A stretch of DNA of 64,000 bases from NCBI GenBank assembly GCA_964242415.1, contig CAXTAT010000022.1:1-64000 (forward strand), read 5' to 3'. This DNA comes from DASWOJ01 sp964242415 (GTDB taxonomy: Bacteria > Pseudomonadota > Alphaproteobacteria > Acetobacterales > Acetobacteraceae). The stretch's first letter is position 1, and each line of letters starts with the position of its first letter. The position numbers and the translations under genes are program-made. This document shows, piece by piece, positions 57,270 through 64,000 of the stretch. Under the pieces are notes generated by a model. The model worked only from the letters and a program-made list of their open reading frames with translations, was not told the origin of the DNA and did no database searches.

Positions 57270-57432
57270 TCCTTCTCCCTCTCCCTTCGGGAGAGGGCCG
57301 GGGTGAGGGGGCGGGCAAGCGCGGTTCTTGCCGGTAGCGGGCTGCGTTCTTGCTGGCCCCACGGCGCCTGGCTCCGCAGCGAAGGCCCCCTCACCCCGGC
57401 CCTCTCCCGGAGGGAGAGGGGGAAAGCAGCAG
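57270..57432. repeat. Paired REP-like element, copy 8
   Basis: Left arm TTCTCCCTCTCCCTTCGGGA then GAGGGCCGGGGTGAGGGGGC (57271-57312); right arm CCCCCTCACCCCGGCCCTCT then CCCGGAGGGAGAGGGGGAAA (57387-57426). It is the best-preserved pair in the window, between two rightward genes. Confidence 0.92.
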
Positions 57433-57448
57433 AGAGGAGGCAGTCGGG

Positions 57449-58219
57449 ATGCGGATCGGGGTTGTGGGCGTGGCGGGTCGGATGGGGCGGCTGATCGCGG
57501 AGGAGGTCGTCGCCGGCGGCCACACCCTGTCCGGCGGCACCGAACGGCGCGAGTCCGGCCAGCCGGTGCCGGACGGGATCACCGCCTTCCCCGACCTGGC
57601 CGCCCTCGCCGCCGCGTCCGAGGCGGTGGTCGACTTCACCCACGCCGACACGGCCGAGCACCATGCGGCGGTGCTCGCCGCCGCTGGCACCGCCTGGGTG
57701 CTGGGCACCACCGGCCTGTCCCCGGCCGGTGACGCGGCCGTGGCGCGGGCCGCGCAGGCCATCCCCGTCGTGCAGTCGCCCAACTTCGGCCCGGGCATCA
57801 CCCTGTTGCTGGCCCTGGCCGAACGCCTCGGCGCCGCCCTGCCCGCGGCGGAGTACGATGCGGAGGTCATCGAGATGCATCACCGCCAGAAGGTGGACGC
57901 CCCCTCCGGCACCGCGGTCGGCCTGGGCCGCGCCGTCGCCAAGGGCCGTGGCGTGCGGCTGGAGGACGTCATGGACAGCGGGCGCAACGGCCATACCGGG
58001 CCGCGCCAGCCCGGCGCCATCGGCTTCGCGGCGTTGCGCGGCGGGCAGGTGGTGGGCGAGCATACCGTGCTGTTCGCCGCCGGGGCCGAGCACATCGCCC
58101 TGACCCACCGCGCCTTCGACCGCCGCATGTTCGCCACCGGCGCCGTGCGGGCGGCGGCGTGGACGGGGGGCAAGCCGGCCGGGCTATACTCGATGGCGGA
58201 CGTGATGGGCGTGGGATGA
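57449..58219 (+). CDS. dapB: 4-hydroxy-tetrahydrodipicolinate reductase DapB
   Basis: 256 residues from the ATG at 57449; frames further upstream run through the repeat. MRIGVVGVAGRMGRLIAEEV is the nucleotide loop (G-x-x-G-x-M-G), VLGTTGLSPAG the second cofactor strand, and EVIEMHHRQKVDAPSGTAVG the catalytic E-x-H-H-x-x-K-x-D-A-P-S-G-T-A signature. It reduces the cyclic intermediate in lysine and diaminopimelate synthesis. It stands alone between a REP-like element and a GTCATTGCGAG-type repeat. Confidence 0.97.
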   Translation: MRIGVVGVAGRMGRLIAEEVVAGGHTLSGGTERRESGQPVPDGITAFPDLAALAAASEAVVDFTHADTAEHHAAVLAAAGTAWVLGTTGLSPAGDAAVARAAQAIPVVQSPNFGPGITLLLALAERLGAALPAAEYDAEVIEMHHRQKVDAPSGTAVGLGRAVAKGRGVRLEDVMDSGRNGHTGPRQPGAIGFAALRGGQVVGEHTVLFAAGAEHIALTHRAFDRRMFATGAVRAAAWTGGKPAGLYSMADVMGVG

Positions 58220-58292
58220 CGCCGGATGGTTTGACGCCGGGGGCCTCATACCAACCGCCCCCTGCTCTGACCGGCTTCCCATCCCCCTGTTC

Positions 58293-58396
58293 GTCATTGC
58301 GAGGAGCGCTTGCGACGTGGCAATCCAGAGACTGCTGGACCGGAGCCGCAGCCCGTGCACCCCCCTATGCCGCGCCGAAGCCGGCCCGCAATGACG
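58293..58396. repeat. GTCATTGCGAG inverted repeat family, copy 3
   Basis: Left end GTCATTGCGAGGAGCGCTTG then CGACGTGGCAATCCAGAG; right end GCCGCGCCGAAGCCGGCCCG then CAATGACG, inverted. It lies between dapB and the next rightward gene. Confidence 0.75.
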
Positions 58397-58435
58397 GCGC
58401 CTGATCCGGTGCGGCAGTGTCGGGGGTCAGAGCGG

Positions 58436-59053
58436 ATGGCGGTTGGCATCACACGATTCACCAGCCGTTTCCCCATCGTATGGCATGTGGCCGAGGCGGA
58501 CGGCCTGGCAGCCATCGAGGCCCTGGGCCTGCTGCCGGCGGCCGAGCTGCGACGGTTGGCTGGGGTTGCTGCCACCGGCCAGAACCGCGGCGACTACGTG
58601 CCGCTTCTGCTGCCCGGCACCGGCACTGCCGTCCTGCGCTTCCAGTTGATGCCCGACGCCAAGATCGCCGGCTCCCTCGCTGGCGAGTTCGCCGGCCAGC
58701 CCGCGGCATGGCGCGCGATGATCGACAGCCACGCCTTCTTCTGGGCCGACCCGGCCCGGCGCGACGGCTTCATCCGCGCCACCGGGCGCGAGCGCCGCAG
58801 GAGCAAAGCCGCTCCGTCCGAAACGCCGCCCGTCGTGCTGGCCTTCGACACCCTGGCGCTAGTCACGCCGTATCTGGCCGACGCCTACTACTCCACGTTC
58901 AACACTGGCTCCACGATCCGCGGCGCCGCCCGCGCCAGGCGGGACGAGCACACCTTCCGCCCCGTCGCCGCCTACCGCTCCGGACCCGTGGCGGAGCTGG
59001 CCATCCGCGCCGCCATCCCGCCCGCGGTGCTGGCCCGCGCCCGTTTGCCTTGA
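58436..59053 (+). CDS. DUF7002-like protein
   Basis: 205 residues from the ATG at 58436, just after the repeat. The start VWHVAEADGLAAIEALGLLP, the phrase LQFQLMP (here LRFQLMPDAKI), HAFFWADPARRDGF and the later STFNTGSTIRGAARARRDEH followed by TFRPVAAY fit the pattern I associate with DUF7002, a group that may share an ADP-ribosyltransferase-like fold. Function is unknown. No partner gene is adjacent. metK is next, 119 bp away. Confidence 0.6.
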   Translation: MAVGITRFTSRFPIVWHVAEADGLAAIEALGLLPAAELRRLAGVAATGQNRGDYVPLLLPGTGTAVLRFQLMPDAKIAGSLAGEFAGQPAAWRAMIDSHAFFWADPARRDGFIRATGRERRRSKAAPSETPPVVLAFDTLALVTPYLADAYYSTFNTGSTIRGAARARRDEHTFRPVAAYRSGPVAELAIRAAIPPAVLARARLP

Positions 59054-59172
59054 CCGGCCACCCCCTTTCCGTCACATACCCCGCGCCCCGGCATTCGGCC
59101 GGCGCGGCGGATTGATCCCTGGCCCACTGGGACGCCGCACCTGCCACAATCACGCGACAAGAGGAGAAATCC

Positions 59173-60355
<1,183 letters not shown>

Positions 60356-60360
<5 letters not shown>

Positions 60361-60379
60361 GCCCCCGGGTAGGCCCGTG
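60356..60379 (+). repeat. 12-bp tandem repeat containing the metK stop
   Basis: GGTAGGCCCCCG followed by GGTAGGCCCGTG, starting at 60356 and 60368. The TAG of the first is the metK stop, and the trmB start GTG lies in the second. Confidence 0.75.
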
Positions 60380-61132
60380 GAGGGCGGGGTGCTGAAGGAC
60401 CCCGCCGAACGGCTGTATGGCCGCACGCGGAGCCATCCGCTGCGGCTGCGGCAGCAATTGCTGCTGGATGCTACCCTGCCCCGGCTGCGCTTCGCCGAGG
60501 CGCAGGCAGCGGACCCGCTGGCCGCCTTCGGTCCCGGCCCGGCCGAGTTGTGGCTGGAGGTCGGCTTCGGCGGTGGGGAGCACGCGCAGGCGCAGGCCGC
60601 CGCGCACCCCGAAGCCGGGCTGATCGCCTGCGAGGTATTCGAGAACGGCGTGTGCTCGCTGCTGTCCCGCCTGGTGCCGGAGGGCGAGGAGGCGGTCGCG
60701 CCGCTGCCGGGTAACCTGCGCCTGTGGGATGACGACGCCCGCATCCTGTTGCGCGCCTTGCCGCCGGGCAGCCTGGGGCGCGTGTTCCTGCTGTTCCCCG
60801 ATCCCTGGCCCAAGATGCGCCACGCCAAGCGCCGCTTCGTGCATCCCGCGCAGGTGGCGCTGGTCGCCCGCGCCCTGCAGCCCGGCGGCGAGTGGCGCGT
60901 CGCCTCCGACGATCCGACCTACCAGGTCTGGGTGGCGGAGGTCATGGCCGGCCAGGCGCTGTTCACCGCGCCGGACCCGGCGGCGCAGCGCCCGGCGGAC
61001 TGGCCGCCGACGCGTTATGAGGCCAAGGCATTGCAGGCCGGGCGGTCACCGCTTTACTGGACGTTCATCCGCAACGACATGCCGACGCCGGGCCTGCATG
61101 ACCTGGACGCAAACCACGGGCTGGAGACATAG
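60377..61132 (+). CDS. trmB: tRNA (guanine-N7-)-methyltransferase TrmB
   Basis: 251 residues from a GTG at 60377, 16 bp after metK. LWLEVGFGGGEHAQAQAAA is the SAM-binding motif, and VFLLFPDPWPKMRHAKRRFV contains the L-F-P-D-P-W-P-K catalytic signature of TrmB. It makes m7G46 in tRNA variable loops. The closing PTRYEAKALQAGRSPLYWTF is the usual C-terminus. It needs the SAM from the gene upstream. Confidence 0.96.
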   Translation: MEGGVLKDPAERLYGRTRSHPLRLRQQLLLDATLPRLRFAEAQAADPLAAFGPGPAELWLEVGFGGGEHAQAQAAAHPEAGLIACEVFENGVCSLLSRLVPEGEEAVAPLPGNLRLWDDDARILLRALPPGSLGRVFLLFPDPWPKMRHAKRRFVHPAQVALVARALQPGGEWRVASDDPTYQVWVAEVMAGQALFTAPDPAAQRPADWPPTRYEAKALQAGRSPLYWTFIRNDMPTPGLHDLDANHGLET

Positions 61133-61136
61133 GGCA

Positions 61137-62075
61137 ATGCAGCTTCACGGACTCCACCACTTGACCGCGGTGTCGGCGGACGCCCGCGGCAACCACGACT
61201 TCTATACCCGGGTGCTCGGAATGCGGCTGGTGAAGAAGACCGTGAACCAGGACGACGTCAGCGCCTACCACCTGTTCTACGCCGACGGCGCGGCCAGCCC
61301 CGGCACCGACATCACCTTCTTCGACTGGCCGGTTGGGCCGGAGGCGCGCGGCACCAACTCGATCGTGGGCACGGCGCTGCGGGTCGCGGGGCAGCCCGCG
61401 CTGGACTACTGGGTGGCGCGGCTGGATTGGCTCGGCGTGCCGCGCGGCCCGGTCCAGGAGGTGGACGGCCGCCTGCGCCTAGACTTCCAGGACCCCGAGG
61501 GGCAACGCCTGGCGCTGGTGGACGATGCGGGCGCCGGGCCGTTCCATCCCTGGACCGGCAGCCCGGTGCCTGACGAGGTGCAGATCCGCGGCCTCGGCCC
61601 CGTCACGATCAGCGTGCGCGAGTTGCAGCCGTCCGCCCAGTTCTTGACGGACGTCATGGCGATGCGGGAGGCGCGCAGCTTCCAAGCCCCTGACGCCGCC
61701 ACGGTGCACGTTTTCGAGATGGGCGAAGGCGGCCCGGCGGCGGAGCTGCATGTCCGGGTGGAACCGGGCCTCCCCCCGGCCCAGCCCGGCGCTGGGGGCG
61801 TCCACCATGTCGCCTTCCGGGTACGTGACGACGAGTACGCCGGCTGGGTCGAGCGTCTGCAACGCCTCCGCATCCCGTCCAGCGGCGCGGTGGACCGGTT
61901 CTACTTTCGCAGCCTTTACACGCGGGAACCCGGCGGCATCCTGTATGAGATCGCCACCGACGGCCCCGGCTTCGCCACCGACGAGGCGATGGAGGCGCTG
62001 GGCGAACGCCTGTCGCTGCCGCCGTTCCTGGAGCCGCGCCGCGCCGAGATCGAACGCAACCTGAAGCCGCTCTAG
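61137..62075 (+). CDS. VOC-superfamily ring-cleaving dioxygenase-like protein
   Basis: 312 residues with two vicinal-oxygen-chelate halves. The first opens LHHLTAVSADARGNHDFYTR with VLGMRLVKKTVNQDD, and the second LGPVTISVRELQPSAQFLTD. The metal-site His is in GLHHLT, and later in VHHVAFRV; the Glu near LYEIATDGPGFATDE completes the site. This long form of two-domain VOC protein is usually annotated as a glyoxalase or ring-cleaving dioxygenase. The substrate is unknown. It follows trmB after four bp. Confidence 0.85.
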   Translation: MQLHGLHHLTAVSADARGNHDFYTRVLGMRLVKKTVNQDDVSAYHLFYADGAASPGTDITFFDWPVGPEARGTNSIVGTALRVAGQPALDYWVARLDWLGVPRGPVQEVDGRLRLDFQDPEGQRLALVDDAGAGPFHPWTGSPVPDEVQIRGLGPVTISVRELQPSAQFLTDVMAMREARSFQAPDAATVHVFEMGEGGPAAELHVRVEPGLPPAQPGAGGVHHVAFRVRDDEYAGWVERLQRLRIPSSGAVDRFYFRSLYTREPGGILYEIATDGPGFATDEAMEALGERLSLPPFLEPRRAEIERNLKPL

Positions 62076-62156
62076 CCGCAAGGCGGGCGCATGCTTGCGG
62101 GTGGCGACCGCCTCCTAAATGCTGGGGGCAACGCAACACTGAAGGATGAGCCGACG

Positions 62157-62480
62157 ATGTATATCGCCATGAACCGCTTCAAGGTGTCCCCAGGGTCGGA
62201 GGCGGCGTTCGAGGAGATGTGGACCAGCCGTGACTCGCATCTGAAGACGGTGCCGGGGTTCGTGGAGTTCCACCTGCTGCGCGGGCCGGTGCGGGACGAC
62301 CACGTGCTGTATTCCAGCCACACCATCTGGGCCGACCATGCCGCCTTCGAGGGCTGGACGAAGTCGGAGGCGTTCCGCGCCGCCCACCGCAATGCCGGCA
62401 GCCCCGGACGCGGCGCCACCCCAATGTACTCCGGCCACCCGGAGTTCGAGGGCTTCGAGGTGATTCAAACCGTCAAGTAG
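62157..62480 (+). CDS. Antibiotic biosynthesis monooxygenase / heme-degrading-like protein
   Basis: 107 residues from the ATG at 62157. MYIAMNRFKVSPGSEAAFEE opens the ABM fold, and GFVEFHLLRGPVRDDHVLYS with SHTIWADHAAFEGWTKSEAF is the conserved core. HmoA and IsdG-type heme oxygenases and small quinone monooxygenases share this fold. The Trp and His in the core are in expected places, but I cannot choose between these activities. A REP-like pair follows. Confidence 0.82.
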   Translation: MYIAMNRFKVSPGSEAAFEEMWTSRDSHLKTVPGFVEFHLLRGPVRDDHVLYSSHTIWADHAAFEGWTKSEAFRAAHRNAGSPGRGATPMYSGHPEFEGFEVIQTVK

Positions 62481-62499
62481 GCCGGCGCCGCCGGGCGAG

Positions 62500-62643
62500 G
62501 CCCTTCTCCCTCTCCCTCCGGGAGAGGGCCGGGGTGAGGGAAGCCGCAAGCGCCGCCCTGTCCGGCCGCAGGAACAGAGACGGCCCGCTGCACAAGGCTT
62601 CGGCCCCCACAGCCCCTCACCCCGGTCCTCCGCCGGAGAAGCC
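62500..62643. repeat. Paired REP-like element, copy 9
   Basis: Left arm TTCTCCCTCTCCCTCCGGGA then GAGGGCCGGGGTGAGGG (62503-62540); right arm CCCCTCACCCCGGTCCTCCG then CCGGAGAAGCC (62614-62643), inverted and shorter. It lies between two rightward genes. Confidence 0.88.
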
Positions 62644-62703
62644 TAGTTCACACTTGCGGCGGCGCGGCTTACGCTCCCGTCCCAGGCTGCGAGGAAGTCC
62701 GGC

Positions 62704-63870
62704 ATGCAGTACGACCTGGTTCTGCGCAACGGCCGCGTGCTGGACCCCGGCGGCGCCCCGAATGCCATGCGCGACGAAACCGCCGACGTCGCCTTCACCG
62801 CCGGCAAGGTCGCCGCCATCGGCCCCGGGCTGCACGGCCGCGTGGAACGCGACGTGGCAGGCTGCCTGGTGATGCCCGGCCACATCGATTTCCACGCCCA
62901 CGTGTACTGGGGCGGCACCAGCATCAGCATCGACGCCGACGCGCTGGCCCGGCGCAGCGGCACCACCACCTGGCTCGACGCCGGGTCGGCCGGCCCCGGC
63001 AACTTCGCGGGCTTCCGCACCCACGTCATCGAGCCCAGCCGGACCCGCATCCTCGCCGCCCTGCACGTCAGCCACGCCGGCATCTTCGCGTTCTCCAAGA
63101 CGGCGATGGTCGGCGAGTCCCTCGACATGCGCCTGATGGACACCGAGACCTGCGCCGCCGTCGCCCGCGCCCATCCGGACCTGATCCGCACGGTGAAGGT
63201 GCGGGTGGGCATGAACACCAGCGGCGTGAACGGCATCGCGCCGCTGCACCACGCCCTGGCGGCGGCGGACCGGGCGGGGTTGCCCGTCATGTGCCATATC
63301 GACCGCCCGCCGCCGCGCCTGGCCGACGTGCTGGCCGACCTGCGCCCCGGCGACATCCTGACCCACTGCTTCAAGCCGTTCCCCAATGCTCCCTGCACCG
63401 CGGACGGCCGGGTGCTGGACGCCTGCTGGCAGGCCCGGGAGCGCGGGGTGCTGTTCGACATCGCGCACGGCGCCGGGTCGTTCGACTTCGGCGTGGCGGA
63501 GGCGATGCTGGCCGGCGGCTTCCCGCCCGACATCATCAGCTCGGACGTGCACGTGCTGTGCATCGACGGACCCGCCTGGGACACCATGGAGACGATGAGC
63601 AAGTTCCTGTGCCTGGGAATGGCGCTGCCGGACATCGTGCGCGCGGTGACGGTGGCGCCGGCCCTGGCGATGCGGCGGCCGGACCTGGCGGACCTGTCCC
63701 TCGGCAGCACCGGGGACGCGACGGTGATGCGGCTGCAGGAGGGGCGGTTCAGCTTCACCGACAGCGTTGGCAACACCCGCACGGGGCGGCAGCGGTTCGC
63801 GCTGGACAGCATGGTGGTGGGCGGGGCGCTGTGGCACGCGGCGGATGCGGCGGCAATGGCGGCGGATTGA
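62704..63870 (+). CDS. Amidohydrolase / deacetylase family metallohydrolase
   Basis: 388 residues of the amidohydrolase superfamily. MQYDLVLRNGRVLDPGGAPN is the start of the dihydroorotase-like sheet, VMPGHIDFHAHVYWGG carries the H-x-H metal pair, TVKVRVGM the Lys that may be carboxylated, VMCHIDRPPPR and ILTHCFKPFPN two further His, and ISSDVHVLCIDGPAW the Asp. The motif matches the deacetylase type (Atu3266/EF0837) rather than true dihydroorotase. The substrate (an N-acyl-amino acid or acetylated hydroxyacid) is unknown. Confidence 0.88.
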   Translation: MQYDLVLRNGRVLDPGGAPNAMRDETADVAFTAGKVAAIGPGLHGRVERDVAGCLVMPGHIDFHAHVYWGGTSISIDADALARRSGTTTWLDAGSAGPGNFAGFRTHVIEPSRTRILAALHVSHAGIFAFSKTAMVGESLDMRLMDTETCAAVARAHPDLIRTVKVRVGMNTSGVNGIAPLHHALAAADRAGLPVMCHIDRPPPRLADVLADLRPGDILTHCFKPFPNAPCTADGRVLDACWQARERGVLFDIAHGAGSFDFGVAEAMLAGGFPPDIISSDVHVLCIDGPAWDTMETMSKFLCLGMALPDIVRAVTVAPALAMRRPDLADLSLGSTGDATVMRLQEGRFSFTDSVGNTRTGRQRFALDSMVVGGALWHAADAAAMAAD

Positions 63871-63882
63871 GGGGACCAGCGG

Positions 63883-64000
63883 TTACTCGGCCCGTGCTGG
63901 CGGTGCGACCGCCGCGCTGCCCTGGCCCGTCTCGCTCAGGGCACGGGCGACGAGGCCCGACGCCTTCATCTCCTCGACGAAGGCGTGCAGGAACAGCGCG
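63883..64000 (-). CDS. Probable solute-binding protein, C-terminal end (truncated by window edge)
   Basis: On the minus strand the frame is open from base 64000 to the TAA at 63883-63885, reading ALFLHAFVEEMKASGLVARA then LSETGQGSAAVAPPARAE. The sequence F-V-E-E-M-K-A-S-G-x-V resembles the end of ABC transporter solute-binding proteins, which often finish with such a helix and a short tail of Ala/Pro. Only 38 residues are visible, so the assignment is uncertain. It converges on the amidohydrolase gene. Confidence 0.5.
   Translation of the reverse strand, partial: ALFLHAFVEEMKASGLVARALSETGQGSAAVAPPARAE

Noticed and set aside
59054..59172. SAM riboswitch in front of metK
   Set aside because: No conserved SAM-II/SAM-I elements are visible in the 119-bp leader.

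Overview
The window is about 64 kb of high-GC DNA (third codon positions nearly all G or C). It reads as a chromosomal segment of an alphaproteobacterium, most likely Rhodospirillales/Acetobacteraceae. Reasons: a DUF3126 gene, a CbtB/CbtA cobalt uptake pair, MlaA/MlaC and LolA envelope genes, a DUF1127 protein, a tRNA-Ile2 whose D and variable regions look proteobacterial, and alphaproteobacterial-style ThiC, MetK and PrmA. The lineage call is inference; no rRNA is present. One 100-base run of N (31296-31395) marks a scaffold gap.

Layout. 1-6 kb: end of an aldo/keto reductase, a DoxX-like membrane protein, then a sugar ABC importer (binding protein, single-domain ATPase, permease) with a short-chain dehydrogenase, probably pentose or polyol uptake and oxidation. 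6-10 kb: CbtB-CbtA, a histidine-phosphatase homologue with an altered RHG motif, a ChaC-like protein and a secreted C13 peptidase. 10-15 kb: hemW, grpE, dnaK, dnaJ. 15-21 kb: DUF3126, a Tyr/Pro/Gln-rich lipoprotein, a HIT protein, a TPP riboswitch with thiC, a SirB1-type protein, an orphan and a hexapeptide acyltransferase. 21-29 kb: aminopeptidase P, DUF1127, prmA, a UvrD/PcrA helicase split by a 357-residue intein, and metF. 29-34 kb: mlaA, mlaC, a GNAT, ettA, tRNA-Ile2(CAT), ppa. 33.9-34.8 kb: a lower-GC patch with two orphan genes. 34.8-39.7 kb: a UxaA/HpaI sugar-acid pair, a two-gene HEPN module, a D-lactate/glycolate-type oxidase and a 57-residue disordered protein. 39.8-45.1 kb: MFS, lolA, a class I glutamine amidotransferase-like hydrolase, GNAT, a helical His/Ala-rich protein, an RlmB-type methylase and an RluA-type pseudouridine synthase. 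45-50 kb: dTDP-L-rhamnose operon rfbBACD plus a glycosyltransferase. 50-57 kb: cupin, AI-2E-type permease and glgP-glgC-glgA. 57-64 kb: dapB, a DUF7002-like protein, metK, trmB, a VOC protein, an ABM protein, an amidohydrolase and the end of a probable solute-binding protein.

Between the genes there is unusual repeat structure. Nine copies of a paired, inverted REP-like element sit downstream of genes and never between divergent promoters. A second inverted family begins GTCATTGCGAG (three copies). Two related palindromes bounded by AGAGCATG lie at 45.1 kb. At least nine gene borders carry short tandem duplications (12-24 bp, 2-4 copies), several of which copy the stop codon or lengthen a protein end. 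The items most worth following up are the helicase intein with its unusual insert domain, the HEPN pair, the low-GC orphan patch and the tandem-duplicated gene borders.
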